Assembly (NCBI GenBank): GCA_034440615.1
Contig: JAOTOM010001642.1
Coordinates: 1 to 64,000, forward strand
Origin: Ashinkailepas kermadecensis
Lineage: Eukaryota > Arthropoda > Thecostraca > Neolepadidae
DNA: 64,000 bases
Direction of reading: 5' to 3'
Shown here: positions 12,331 to 23,689 of the stretch, in pieces
Numbering within the stretch: the first letter of the stretch is position 1
Layout of the letters: each line of letters starts with the position of its first letter
Notes under the pieces: generated by a model
The model's input: only the letters and a program-made list of their open reading frames with translations
The model's database searches: none
What the model was told of the DNA's origin: nothing
Position numbers and translations under genes: made by a program

Positions 12331-12665
12331 GTGGCCGGTCAGGTCAGCAGTTAGGGAGGCAGGACAGAGTGGCCAGTCAGGTCAGCAGTTAGGGAGACAG
12401 GACAGAGTGGCCAGTCAAGTCAGCAGTTAGGGAGGTGGGACAGAATGGCAAGTCAGGTCAGCAATTAGGGAGGTGGGACAGAAAGGCCAGTCAGGTCAGC
12501 AGTTAGGGAGGTGGGACAAAATGGCCAGTCAGGTCAGCAGTTAGGGAGGCAGGACAGAGTGGCCAGTCAGGTCAGCAATTAGGGAGATGGGACAGAATGG
12601 CAAGTCAGGTCAACAATTAGGGAGGCGAGACAGAATGACAAGTTATGTCAGCAGTTGGAAGCCTG
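12331..12665 (+). repeat. 38-bp minisatellite in the DESI2 intron
   Basis: About nine units based on GGCCAGTCAGGTCAGCAGTT then AGGGAGGCAGGACAGAGT. The array stops about 50 bases from the DESI2 acceptor and does not copy exon sequence. Confidence 0.9.
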
Positions 12666-12957
12666 GTCAGAGTGGCGGGACAGAGTGGCGGGAGACAGGC
12701 GTCTGGTCAGGTCAATAATAGCAGTGGCACAGGCAGGGCGGCAGTTTAGGGTTGTCAGCTGTGAGTTGGCCAGGTCAGCAGGATGCACGCTCAGTGGCCG
12801 GCACCAGGTCAAGTGAGTTACCGTCGGCACGGTGATGTCGACGGCTATAGATCTAATGAGGGCCCAAACTACTCACTAGATGATCATCAGCTTTGGATTG
12901 GAATTCGAGAACATGTCACCTGATGCACTTCACCCATTGGCGCAAACAATAACACCA

Positions 12958-13136
12958 GCTAGTCGACACAAACACACAGACACCCACCCACGCATACACA
13001 CAGACAATCAGACACATATACACAGACAGATGTATACACAGACGCATGTACACACAGACACAAACACACAGACATCCATACAAACACGCGCACACCACGC
13101 ACGCACTCACGCACGCACATGCACACACACTGATAC
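12958..13136 (+). repeat. CA-rich imperfect microsatellite
   Basis: Imperfect ACACAC/CAGACA/CACGCA tract inside the DESI2 intron. Confidence 0.9.
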
Positions 13137-13285
13137 CAGCTGATTGCAAGCACACCGACGTCAGCTGGTTCCACCCACACCAATGCCACCTGATGCACAC
13201 GCACCAATGCCAGCTGGTTCCACACATCGCCGCCAGCATCCTTAGAAATGCGACCGCGAACAACCCTGGCTGCGGTAGTGCCCAC

Positions 13286-13521
13286 CTGAGCAATGTTGGA
13301 GGTGAAGTGGTTGCAGTTTTTGTTGATGAGGTGGTAGCGGTCGCCACGGAAGTCCTTGCCGAGCTCCTCGACAATGCGGTCGAGGTCCTCGCGTGTGAAG
13401 TCGGTGTGGCCCAGGTGGATCGACTGCTTGAACTTGAACTGCTCGCCCAGGTCGTCGGCGTCGCGCGGCTGGATCGTGAACACGCCCGAGAACGGGAACG
13501 GGTGGCCACCGTAGGCGTACT
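13286..13521 (-). CDS. DESI2: DESI2 internal exon, catalytic domain
   Basis: The minus strand encodes [15 protein letters not shown], then [17 protein letters not shown], and [20 protein letters not shown], ending at NHFTSNIAQ. This is the PPPDE core of DESI2: the catalytic cysteine lies in the KNCNHF motif and the partner histidine lies in the missing upstream exon (the family's FHSG motif). The acceptor is CTGCCAG ending at 13522 and the exon starts in phase 1; the donor GTGGGC follows 13286. The 5' exon(s) with the start codon were searched for by eye on the minus strand to about 20 kb and not found, so that intron is long or the exon is divergent. Confidence 0.95.
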
Positions 13522-14383
13522 CTGGCAGCACAGCACACACGCAACGTCAGATTAGGTCAACAATGTGCCAGCTTGGCTCATCACAACAGTCATGGTCAGG
13601 CGAGGTCAGACCATCCTGAGGTCATACAAGAAGTCAATATCATATGCGGATAGTTGACATGCTGTCAAATCATCTAGGAGTTATTCACATATTCAAATGT
13701 GCACAAAGATGTGAAATTCAGATTGCAGAGCAAGTCAGAACAGGCAGAAGTTATCAGTAAAAGTGGGTTTAAGTGAGGCATAGGCCAAAGTTGCGGCCAG
13801 ACCAGTGGGTCCTGTTCACAATACACATCACTTCAGTCCATCCCAGCAATGGGCCACAACAGTATTTTAAGAAAGTGCATTAGATTGACCTAACCCAAGT
13901 CATGACCATGGACCAAGACTCCACTTGGCTCGAGAGAGCTGCTAGGTGATGTGGCATGGATGAAGTGCAGGATAGTTGGGGTTAGACCTCCCATCTAAGT
14001 TAAAGCACATGCATCCATACAATTTAATGTAGGGGTACGGTGGGAGAAGTTGTTTTTAACACAAACTGAGGCATGTTAACAGCTTAGATTAGTTTAGAGT
14101 TTCCCATCTTGCAGCATCTTAAAGTTTGCTACATTGATAAAGTGGGGAGGTACAATACTCCATGACAATCCAGGAACTCCTGGACACATAATCCAGGAAC
14201 CAAGAAGTCTCATGCTTAGGGCCATCCAACTATCTTGAATTGATCAAAATGGCTGTGCTGCAATTTGCAGTTATAATATTATATCACATCTATATGGTAT
14301 AGAGATACAACTGATACCTCAATGGCTAAATACCTGCCAGCTTTGGCCATGCAGTAGAAATAGAAAAAGGCAATATAATTGGC
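13522..14383. other. Probable DESI2 intron, no feature recognised
   Basis: Moderately AT-rich unique-looking sequence with no recognised coding or RNA feature. Confidence 0.4.
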
Positions 14384-14394
14384 ATAGCATCAGG

Positions 14395-14453
14395 TTGATT
14401 GGTTGATTATTTGGGGTTAAGGGCGCGCCGACTACACGGTCATTTGGCGCCCA
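14395..14453 (-). mobile_element. 59-bp hairpin-tail retroposon, copy 1
   Basis: Minus strand: GGGCGCCAAATGACC, then AGTCGGCGCGCCCT, then an A-rich CCCAAATAATCAACCAATCAA-like tail. It is flanked by perfect 11-bp target duplications ATAGCATCAGG (14384-14394 and 14454-14464), which defines both ends exactly. Confidence 0.85.
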
Positions 14454-14898
14454 ATAGCATCAGGAAGTATGATTATATCATGAAGGTACAGAAGAGAAAA
14501 CTCATGGGGATAAATGGGTTTAATGGAGATAAAATGTTGTTGAACATTACTTACCAACTCCATATATTTCAACTCCAGAGTGGAAGACACCAATGCCAAT
14601 GGATGTTGTATATTCATTCATCCAATACTGAAAGATGCATGAGACCATTTACATGTGTTATCTGGTCAAACACACAGAAACTGCACACTTGAATATGCTG
14701 GGAGATAAAGCACAATATTAACACAATTGCAATGTAAATTAGGAAGTAACAATAAACTATAATCGCATAAAATGATGAAAGGCTCCACATTTTCCAAAAT
14801 TCTAACACAGAGTAGAGCACATTTTAAAGAATTCATCCTGGCTGCCAAAACAAACAAAAAACATTGATATTAACGTTCGTGACAACGGTGTATCAATT

Positions 14899-15103
14899 GC
14901 GATCACGGTTAATTAAAGCGCGTAGTCAAAATTGGGTTTGAGGAAAACCGGTTGCGATCCCGTCTCGGGATCGCCCTCAGTTCATTTTATTTCAGTAAGG
15001 TTAAAAATGACATCACGTTCACAGTTGAATTATTTACACACAACGTGACCACCACGACAAAACACTTCCAGGGTACAATTAATATATACACGACTGATGA
15101 TGG
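14899..15103 (+). repeat. Left inverted terminal repeat of the Penelope-like element
   Basis: This stretch is the reverse complement, at roughly 85% by eye, of 17609-17817. Shared blocks include the complement of TTAACCGTGATCGC, ACCGGTTTTCCTCAA, TTTTATTTCAGTAAGGTTAA and GTTTTGTCCTGGTGG. Terminal repeats in such inverted arrangement are known for Penelope-like retroelements. Confidence 0.85.
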
Positions 15104-15179
15104 AACGATGCATGGTGGTGCTAGAAGGCAGCAGTCCAACAGATGACTTGGGCAGAAAGAAAGAGAGCGTACCTAACTT

Positions 15180-16954
15180 CTGACCTTCTCAAACTTCTGA
15201 AAAACATAAAGCAACAAGGCCATCTCACCGATCGATAATACCGTCATCTTCATCCTGGCACCAAATGAACTTCATATCTACCGAGATTCTATGGTCTTTC
15301 CAAGACTCACAAGACCAACGTCCCGCTGAGTTAGTTAGTTATTTGGGTTTAAGGGCGCACCGACTACGAGGTCATTTAGCTCCCATAACGTCCCCCTGAG
15401 ACCTATTGTCTCCAGCATAGGCTCTCCCACCTACAAAACAGCTCAGCACATCTGTAAACACTCACATTGCCGGTAGGGCGTTCACATCATCATGTTGTGA
15501 ACACAAAACAACTGGCACAAATTCTGCACCGCACCCAGCTACTGCCTGACTATGTGCTTGTTTCCTTTGACGTCACTGCCCTCTTTACTAGTGTACCTAT
15601 CGACGAGGTGATTCAGGTGACTACATCGTTGTTGGAGGAGGATATGACTCTAGAAGACCGTCCTTGCATGACACCAACAGAGATCAGTAGCCTACTAGAG
15701 CTCATATTACGCACAACTTTCTTCCACTTCCGGGGCAAACACGTCCAACAGCTGTTTGGCGCACCAATCACCGCTGGCCCCAGCTGTAGCCAATATCTTC
15801 ATGGAAAACCTAGAAAGGAGAGCCATGACCCTGGATCCGGCGCCATTCATATGGCACCGATATGTTGATGACATAGTAGCTGCGATGCGTCCTGATGATA
15901 TACAGCCATTCTTGATTAGTTTGAATACTCTGAGCCCGTCTATCAAGTTTACGGTAGAGGTTGAAGTGGACGGTAAACTACCATTCCTAGACATGCTCTT
16001 AGTTCGGACATCAAATGGACGAATACAAAGTAGTGTCTATTACAAACCCACAGCTAGCGGACAGTACCTAAACTATGGGAGTCACCACCGGCCGGCACAA
16101 AAACGCACCGTAATACAGGCGCACGTACAATGAGCACTGAATCTCTCGGTCGATATCAATGCAAGGGATTCAGAATGTCAACGCATCAGAGACATGCTGA
16201 AAGATAATGACTATCCCACTTCACTGGTAAATAAAGTAATTAGGGACACGACTGACATAAAGCGGACACCAATGATCAGGTCACAATTTCTCAGGACGAC
16301 AGGAACACGACAGTCAACAGAGACAGGACCAAGAGGACAGACACCAGAGACAGTACAGGTGGGCCGAACAGAAACGATACTGACACCACAGAACGACAGA
16401 GGATAATGATTTTGCCGTACGTAGACGGTATATCACAAGCTCTTCGACGAATTAACGCCAAATACAATATCAAAACCTACTTTAAGTCGCACAAAACAAT
16501 ACGAAACCTGCTCGTTCATCCCAAGGATAAAATCGACGGAATGAAACAACCAGGGCCGGTGTATAGAATGATTTGCAAGGATTGTACGAAAGTTTATGTA
16601 GGTGAAACTGGCAGAAACGTAGAAGAACGACGTAAAGAACACAAGCGACATATGACACAGCCACAAAACTACTGGACTACACAAATAGAGGCCACAGCTG
16701 AACATAGCTTTGATAGAAGACATACGATAGACTGGGATAACACCGATACACTTGCATTTGACACGAGACAAATACAGCGGAAAATCAAAGAAGCAATATT
16801 CATGCAAACAGAAACAAATCCCACGCTCAACATAAATATTGGCCGATGTACAGTTTCCTGGGTAGATACGCCTTTAAAAAGTGACAGACAGTTCCTGATG
16901 CAACATCACGGCCACATTTACAGTAAGACTCTATATATTTACAAATGTTATTAA
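15180..16954 (+). pseudogene. Penelope-like retroelement polymerase (RT + GIY-YIG), degraded
   Basis: Reverse transcriptase and endonuclease of a Penelope-like element. In order: FYGLSKTHKTNVP (about 15283); SFDVTALFTSVPI (about 15567), the RT A-motif; SPLAPAVANIFME (about 15768), motif B; YVDDI (about 15862), the catalytic motif; LPFLDMLLVR (about 15978); and a GIY-YIG nuclease with VYRMICKDCTKVYVGETGR (about 16560) and EERRKEHKRH (about 16625). The frame is broken: a 56-bp insertion at 15331, a shift near 15765, a TGA at 16131-16133 and another shift near 16400. The RT N-terminus is not recognisable, so the copy looks 5'-shortened as well as decayed. Confidence 0.92.
15331..15386 (-). mobile_element. 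56-bp hairpin-tail retroposon, copy 2 (inside Penelope RT)
   Basis: Inserted in the RT frame between AACGTCCCGCTGAG (15317-15330) and AACGTCCCCCTGAG (15387-15400), a 14-bp target duplication with one change. On the minus strand it reads TGGGAGCTAAATGACC, AGTCGGTGCGCCCTT, AAACCCAAATAACTAACTAA. It therefore post-dates the Penelope insertion. Confidence 0.88.
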
Positions 16955-17607
<653 letters not shown>

Positions 17608-17608
17608 C

Positions 17609-17817
17609 TCCATCATCGGTCCTGTATATATGAATTGTACCCTTTAAGTGTTTTGTCCTGGTGGTCACCTTGTGTGTAAATAATTCAAATATGAACGTGA
17701 TATCATTTTTTTAACCTTACTGAAATAAAATGAACTGATGACGATCCCGAAACAGGATCGAAACCGGTTTTCCTCAATCCCCATTTTGACTATGCGCTTC
17801 AATTAACCGTGATCGCC
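17609..17817 (+). repeat. Right inverted terminal repeat of the Penelope-like element
   Basis: Inverted partner of 14899-15103. The element therefore spans about 14899-17817. No convincing target duplication was seen immediately outside the repeats. Confidence 0.85.
17734..17774 (+). ncRNA. Hammerhead-ribozyme-like motif in the Penelope terminal repeat
   Basis: Within the right repeat, CTGATGA is followed by C, a 5-bp hairpin GATCC...GGATC, and GAAAC, the order of the hammerhead catalytic core (CUGANGA, stem II, GAAA). One extra base sits before stem II. The left repeat carries a decayed version (CTGAGGG, GATCCC...GGGATC, GCAAC). Hammerhead motifs in terminal repeats are established for Penelope-like elements; stems I and III and the cleavage site could not be confirmed by eye. 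Confidence 0.45.
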
Positions 17818-20352
17818 AAAAACAACATTACATTGAACAAGCTCTCACCATGTCATATACGTTGAGAATAACAGGCTCCCGTGACATGCCTGCAACTGAC
17901 ACAAAATCTTCCGAGAGATCCTGCTGGTAGCCGAGGCAGCTGGGGAAGGTCAGTCGACAGAGATCGCCCAGTCCGCTGGACATCTACTTCTGATGGGCCA
18001 TTACACAGATGTACACAACCTGTAGACACACAGACAGAGAGGATACAATGGTGTCCACAAATATGAAATGATCAATAGGAACTGATTTTAAGTTCCTGCC
18101 TGACCACACTACAAGAGCCCCAAAATGTCTGCACAATGCATGTTTTCATCCACATTTAATCCTTGCTTGCTGCTCCTCAGAAAGCTTAGTCCAGGGTTGT
18201 GCTTGCATTTGGGGATCCTGGACATGAAGAGGAAAATATTGAGGTCATCCTGTTTTTAGGGGATCATTTTATTTTCCATTGTAACATCAGAACTTCCCTT
18301 TTGTAAGTACTTCACTTGGAAATTTTCCCAATAAGCGATACCCTGGATGGATAACAAAAAGGAATCATTCCCTCCCTGGCAATTTTTGGGCTACATGTGG
18401 GGTAAAGGCTGATACAATGGGAACTGTGAGCATGTGCCCCCCCCCCCCATGGAAATTGGTGCCAAAAAATGACAAAAAAACAGTCAGACTTATTTTAGTC
18501 TGAGGATTAGGATTAGTCCTAGATTACGATTAATGTAGTCCTAGGAAATGTACCCTCCATGAGGTAAATCCATGACCCACACCTGAATTATACATTTCAT
18601 TTGGTTGTTTGGTCCAATGGGACACAATACTCATTCATGCCAAGGCTCTGTAGATAAATTATGACAGGACAGCTAGGTTCATTGATGATGTGGAGCCAAC
18701 AGGGTCAGCATAGGGTCAGCCAAACTCCAACCCTGGAAATATAGTGGTATTGCATAAGGAGTGATTCCAGGGGCTGTCCCCTTCCCCACAGGGATGAATG
18801 CGAGGTTTTCCCTGAAGACACCCCTTTAGAGACATCTTCAGTGGCACTCCATGGAGAAAATAATGACCCTTCAGATGAATAATGACCCCAATAATATTAC
18901 TGGATCCCCCTTCCCCCACTAGGAAATTTCCATTGGGGGAGAGGGGCTGTTCCACTTCCAAGCATTGCCTGAGTGGCAAGTGCATATAAAGCCATCATTC
19001 TGACCATTCAATCTGATCAGGTACACCTTGAATAAAAAAACCTAAAAATAAAATAAACACTATCAGTCATCTAATGCACTTTTTATATCTGCCCATGTCC
19101 ATCTCATATATAAATGTTCATAAATAAATGCTTCAAAGATTATGATCATATTTCATAGAAATCTAAAAATTATGTTTTTCATCATGAAATAAAACATTTC
19201 TGTAGAATACTTTTTTGATTCACTAAGATGCTTGGGAAGTAACACACATTTCAGAACAAAAAACACCACTCAGCCAATTCTGATCAGTGCATTCCATGAC
19301 TCTGGAGGACATCTCTTAAAACTGTCAAATTTTCCACTATATGGGTGGTACAAATGCAGGTTTTTGGGAGGCACAGTTCCAGTCAGAGAAACCAGAGATC
19401 ATTGTATTCAGTATGCAGGCACACCATCCTGCAAGCAGCGTTGGCACGTTGTCATCTGCATTTCCAGCAGTTCAGCTTGAGTGGAGTGTATGAAGCTGTG
19501 GTCTGGCTGCCACAAAAAGTGGTTAGTTTGAATGGCAATAGGAGGTGGAATGGCCAGTGCTTTCATGGGTGTCGTTCTGTGTTTTGTTTTTATTTATATC
19601 TTTGTTTCCACATTTGTGTGTGTGTCAGAGTACATGTGAAGCCCATCCTATCCAGTATGAACTCAGAGTGCAAAAATGTTTTCAATGTCAGCTTAGAGAT
19701 AAAGAAAGGATTTCAGATTTCAGAGTTCTTAAGAAGTGCCTTAATTTCCATCATGGTGGTTAGATCATTTACCGATCAGTAAAACATATGCTGGGGTCAA
19801 AAAAGCAAGAATTAAACAAAGCTATGAGAACCTAATTTTGAGGCTAATCAGAAGGCATATGGGATAGCAAGCAACAAAGCAAAAAGGGCCCCTGTGGCTC
19901 TTACTAAGCCTTAACACTGTATAACTTTACAACTTTCTCAGATTAGGTGCCTACCTAGGTACAGAGTTGTCACCAACATAACAACCATGTTCAGTCGCCA
20001 TTCTCCCTTCACTGACCCTTGGCACACAAATGAGTCTGAAATAGAGTTGACTCCTTCTCACTCCCAGGCTCTCAACGCTTTTTTCCTGGGTGCTTTGTGA
20101 AGCATTTACGCACGCCAAGTTTGTTGTGCAAAAAATATTGTTCAAGGGTGCTATCATACAACGGTGTTAAAATATATTTGGTAGCACTTATGAAGTGAAA
20201 TACCTACCTACAATACCTACGGGTACGTCAGCCATGCATCTACTTCCAACTTGAAAAAAAAAAAAATAATATAAGAAGCAAGCAGATAGCAGGAATTCAT
20301 CCGGCCCTTTTGACCGGGAAAGGCGCCAAGGGAAGGCTGGGGACCTCCTCCC
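17818..20352. other. Intergenic or DESI2 intron, no gene recognised
   Basis: AT-leaning sequence with short chance frames (for example 19345-19782). Poly-C at about 18439 and a small poly-A near 20254. No recognisable domain. Confidence 0.45.
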
Positions 20353-20451
20353 TCTTTGGTATTGCACTGTTCATGGCACTGGTCTGTTTTGTTTCAGGTA
20401 GAGAGTTAATACATTGACAGCAAATGACTGAAGTCTATTCAACTCTTCTGG
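20353..20451 (+). repeat. 5' LTR of Gypsy copy 1, left part
   Basis: TTGGTATTGCAC to TCTTCTGG matches the start of the 5' LTR of copy 2 and the 3' LTR at 26589. The remainder of the LTR resumes at 21437 after the nested transposon. Confidence 0.82.
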
Positions 20452-21436
20452 CATTGACCTCTATATATATATCCTGAGCGCACGGATGTTGATTTCTGAA
20501 AATTATTCTGGCGGGGGGGGGGGGGAATACATGAAGGCAATGTGCAGGCCCAAATTGATCGGGGTGGCACACTCCATAGTGTTCCATGTTAATGCTAGCA
20601 ATTACTGGCGGGGGGAGACCAACATTGATGGGGCACTTGCCCCCTCGAAAGTGTATAGAGCAGCGCCCCTGCCTGAACGTCAACCCGTGCCCTGCAGGAT
20701 GATCGTGCGGATTCAGGGATGGTCGGCGGATTCAGGGACATGTCCCCATGTAATTTGGAACCCGCGCCCTTCCGGGAAGGCTTGAGTGCTCCCACTCATA
20801 TTTCCAGCCAGAAGCATCCCTTCGGTGTGCTCAAGTGCACACCGAAGGGACGGATTCAGCCCCCTCCCCCGCTGAACGGATTTTCTGCCGAAGGCGCCCT
20901 TCAGGTATTTTCGCAGGGTGTTCCTCCTAAAAAATGGCGCCCCCCAGACAAATACCCCTCCCCCATGACAATTTCTGGATACGCCCCTGATTAGATATAG
21001 GATGCACACACAGTACACATATACTGTCAACTACAAACATTCCCAGCGTTACTTCGCTTGCGTTTATCGGGTATCCGGGGTCTGAATTATATGGGGTACA
21101 AGTGACAAATACCACACAAAGTTGGAAAAACGATGATGCAAGTTAGACCTCCAAATAAAAATTGCAATATTTCATGAGGCGTTTCTCCATTTCAATCTGC
21201 TCATGATGAACACCGCATCATTTTGCACTAATTTTTATCAAAATCTATCAACAACGTTTAATTTTACAACATTTCATTCTGCAGCCAAAATGCATGGAAG
21301 CGGGCCTGCGCCCCCGATCTTTTGCCCATATACCGCCGCTTTGCCGCCTCCAGCCGGCAACGGCCGGAATAGGGCGCGGAGCGTGTGGCTGGCGGCGAGT
21401 CGGCCGTCTAGGACTAGGTATATATAAAGGTCAATG
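20452..21436. mobile_element. 985-bp non-autonomous DNA transposon inside the 5' LTR
   Basis: Ends are inverted: CATTGACCTCTATATATA at the left and the complement of CATTGACCTTTATATATA at the right (one mismatch in 18). It is flanked by an exact 8-bp target duplication TCTTCTGG (20444-20451 and 21437-21444). An 8-bp duplication fits hAT, P or related superfamilies; no transposase frame is present. The interior holds poly-G (20511-20525) and other TE ends such as TGGATACGCCCCTG (about 20980). Confidence 0.88.
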
Positions 21437-21456
21437 TCTTCTGGAGACACACAATA
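21437..21456 (+). repeat. 5' LTR of Gypsy copy 1, right end
   Basis: TCTTCTGGAGACACACAATA completes the LTR and is directly followed by A and the primer site. The first eight bases are the transposon's target duplication. Confidence 0.85.
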
Positions 21457-22683
21457 ATGGCGCAGCTTACAGGATTGAAACTGAAGTGCACTTTGGAAGG
21501 CTGTGTATATCAATCCCCAGAACTATTGGAGACAGGAGCAATCCGTATTCTAGAGATGCATCAGCTGAATATACACTCACTTGCTAGCACTCCTGCCACA
21601 GCACAGGCCATTACTCAGGACCCTAAGCCTCCCAAACCATCACGGCCAGAACTTACTACTGGTCTGTCAGAAGAGGACTGGGCATACTTTGACGACCGAT
21701 GGACACACTACAAGACCAGCATGTATCTGACTGGCAGCAACATATCAGCACAACTCCTGGAATGTTGTGAGGAGTCCCTCCGCAGAAGCTTGCATCGCAA
21801 CCTTGGGAGTGGGCTCTCCGCATTGGCTGAGTGTGATCTTATGAAAGAGATCCGGCGTCTCAGTGTCAGGGAGACTACATGCATGGTCCACAGGGTCCAG
21901 TTGGGTCATCTCGTCCAAGACGATGAGTCTGTCCGTCACTTCGCTGCACGTGTCAAGGGCCATGCCTCCATATGCGGTTACACCGTGCGATGCCCAAGGC
22001 CAGGATACCAGATAGAAGACAGCTATGCTGATGAAGTCTTCCGCGACCAAGTGACGAGGGGGCTGTTCAATGGAGATATTCGGCAAGATCTCCTCAGTCG
22101 TCCTGACAACAAGACTATGGAACTGGAGGCTGTATTGTCTTTTGTGGAACCAATGAATCTGGCATACGGTCACATGGCCTGCTCTTGGATACTGGATCAG
22201 GACTCCATCCCCAGATGTCGGCGTTCCAGCGCCAAAAACGTCTTGGGACAGCAGCCATTGACCCAAAGCCGTGCACCTACTGCGGGAAGACCGGCCACGG
22301 AGCGCGAGCGAAAGCCGCTATCCGTGCTGGCAAGTGTCCGGCCTGGAGAAAGAAATGCGATACGTGTGGAAAGCTCGGTCACCTCAAATTCGCCTGTCGT
22401 TCTGACCCTCATGGCATTCAGCGTTCACATGCTACCAAGGAGGTCAACGTTGGCATGGCAACGTTTGACTATGGAGAGCACTCGGAATTCATGTCCATGT
22501 TCGCTATTGAGATCGAGAAGCGATCGGACCACAGAGGTCTCGTCGTCGATCACCGCCTGTGGCATGATGCTATGGGATGGATCCGTCGGCGTGCCCCTGC
22601 CCAGTCATGGGTTTCGCTCAGCGTCTCAGTGTCCAAGGACGCCTATGTCGATTTGCGCCTCCTGCCCCGACGGCGACCCCTGA
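21457..22683 (+). CDS. Gypsy copy 1 gag (capsid), frame broken at its end
   Basis: Capsid precursor of the retrotransposon. It starts with an ATG overlapping the primer site. The N-terminus has a C2H2-like pattern, LKCTLEGCVYQ...MHQLNIHS, common in invertebrate Gypsy gag. The capsid follows, with EEDWAYFDDRW, LLECCEESLRR and VRHFAARVKGHASICGY. Near 22150 similarity passes to another frame (22185-22808), so the last part of this frame is probably not the natural product. Copy 2 has the same break. Confidence 0.82.
   Translation: MAQLTGLKLKCTLEGCVYQSPELLETGAIRILEMHQLNIHSLASTPATAQAITQDPKPPKPSRPELTTGLSEEDWAYFDDRWTHYKTSMYLTGSNISAQLLECCEESLRRSLHRNLGSGLSALAECDLMKEIRRLSVRETTCMVHRVQLGHLVQDDESVRHFAARVKGHASICGYTVRCPRPGYQIEDSYADEVFRDQVTRGLFNGDIRQDLLSRPDNKTMELEAVLSFVEPMNLAYGHMACSWILDQDSIPRCRRSSAKNVLGQQPLTQSRAPTAGRPATERERKPLSVLASVRPGERNAIRVESSVTSNSPVVLTLMAFSVHMLPRRSTLAWQRLTMESTRNSCPCSLLRSRSDRTTEVSSSITACGMMLWDGSVGVPLPSHGFRSASQCPRTPMSICASCPDGDP
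21458..21480 (+). other. Primer-binding site, tRNA-Ser type
   Basis: TGGCGCAG begins two bases after the LTR. In copy 2 the site reads TGGCGCAGCCGGCAGGATT, close to the complement of an animal tRNA-Ser 3' end; copy 1 has extra changes. The gag ATG (21457-21459) overlaps it. Confidence 0.75.
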
Positions 22684-22808
22684 AGTCAGCAATGGAGGTC
22701 AGATCGTGCCCAGACACTGGAGCTCAAACTAACGTCTCTGGTCCGTTCCTGTTATCGCTCCTAGGTCTGCAGGAGGGTTTTGTCGATGATTGCCGGGCCT
22801 CTACCTAA
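22185..22808 (+). CDS. Gypsy copy 1 nucleocapsid zinc knuckles and protease
   Basis: In the pol frame: MSAFQRQKRLG, then two knuckles (CTYCGKTGHGA about 22279 and CDTCGKLGHLKFAC about 22356), then the aspartic protease active site CPDTGAQTNVSG (about 22708). RNA packaging and polyprotein cleavage are the known roles. The frame stops at 22806-22808, leaving a further shift before RT. Confidence 0.85.
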   Translation: MDTGSGLHPQMSAFQRQKRLGTAAIDPKPCTYCGKTGHGARAKAAIRAGKCPAWRKKCDTCGKLGHLKFACRSDPHGIQRSHATKEVNVGMATFDYGEHSEFMSMFAIEIEKRSDHRGLVVDHRLWHDAMGWIRRRAPAQSWVSLSVSVSKDAYVDLRLLPRRRPLKSAMEVRSCPDTGAQTNVSGPFLLSLLGLQEGFVDDCRAST

Positions 22809-23689
22809 GCCGCCAGACGTGTTCCCAACTGGGAATCATCTCTCCTGACTTCCCGAACGTCGGAGAGTTCTCGAAGAACGAAGAAAACGTGGGTAGTGCT
22901 GCACCTGTGCATTCGACCCACGTCGACCAACCGAAATACCCGGGCGTCTGTAACAATCGGTGTGAATGTCCCAAACGTGTGGAACCACCTCCGGTGCCCT
23001 CTACACTCCAATTCGAGCCGATGCCGGACAACCTCGCCAAACTTCAGCAGTGGATCCTAAACAGGTATGCCTCCAGCGCGTTCAATGTCTGCGAGCACCA
23101 GCAGCTGCCCCTCATACACGGAGAACCGTTGGAAATATTCCTGAATCCCAACGCCAAGCCAGTTGCGGTGTATACCCCAATACCAGTCCCCATCCACTGG
23201 CAAGATGATTTAAAACGTGGGCTGGATCGGGACGTCCGGCTCAAAGTCCTCGAAGAAGTGCCCCCGGGTACCCCCACATCGTGCCACCAGATGGTCGTCG
23301 TGGGCAAGAAGGATGGCATACCGTGCCGGACGGTCGACCTCCAGGCCCTGAACCAAGAATCCGTCCGGCAGACACACCATACACCACCGCCGTTCCACCA
23401 GGCATCTTCCGTACCAACCAACACGAAGAATACCGTCTTGGATGCATGGAATGGATACCACAGCGTTGCGCTGCACGAAAACAGTTAAGAATGCACCACC
23501 TTCATAACACTGCGGGGACGGTACCGTTATGCGACTACACCCCAGGGTTATGTGGCGGCGGGAAATGGATACACCCATCGCTTTGATCTCATCACGCGTG
23601 ACATCCCGTACAAAGTGAAGTGTGTCGACGACACCCTGCTCTGGGCAGACACGATCGAGCAGTGCTTCTTTAGAACATGCCACTACCTC
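22790..23689 (+). pseudogene. Gypsy copy 1 reverse transcriptase, interrupted
   Basis: Ty3/Gypsy RT: HQMVVVGKKDGIPCRTVDLQ (about 23284), LDAWNGYHSVALHE, stop TAA at 23486-23488, then YATTPQGYVAAGNGY (about 23527) and the catalytic CVDDTLLWAD (about 23620). Similarity ends at the insertion at 23690; thumb and RNase H are absent, whereas copy 2 has them. Confidence 0.9.

Larger units (their letters stand above)
12278..13285 (-). other. DESI2: DESI2 intron
   Basis: Phase-0 GT-AG intron on the minus strand (GTGGGC after 13286, CCACAG before 12277). It contains the 38-bp array and the CA-rich tract listed separately. Confidence 0.9.

Noticed and set aside
10110..12665. Regularly spaced repeats as a possible CRISPR array
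   Set aside because: Repeats are contiguous with no unique spacers, diverged, in a eukaryotic intron or flank, with no Cas genes.
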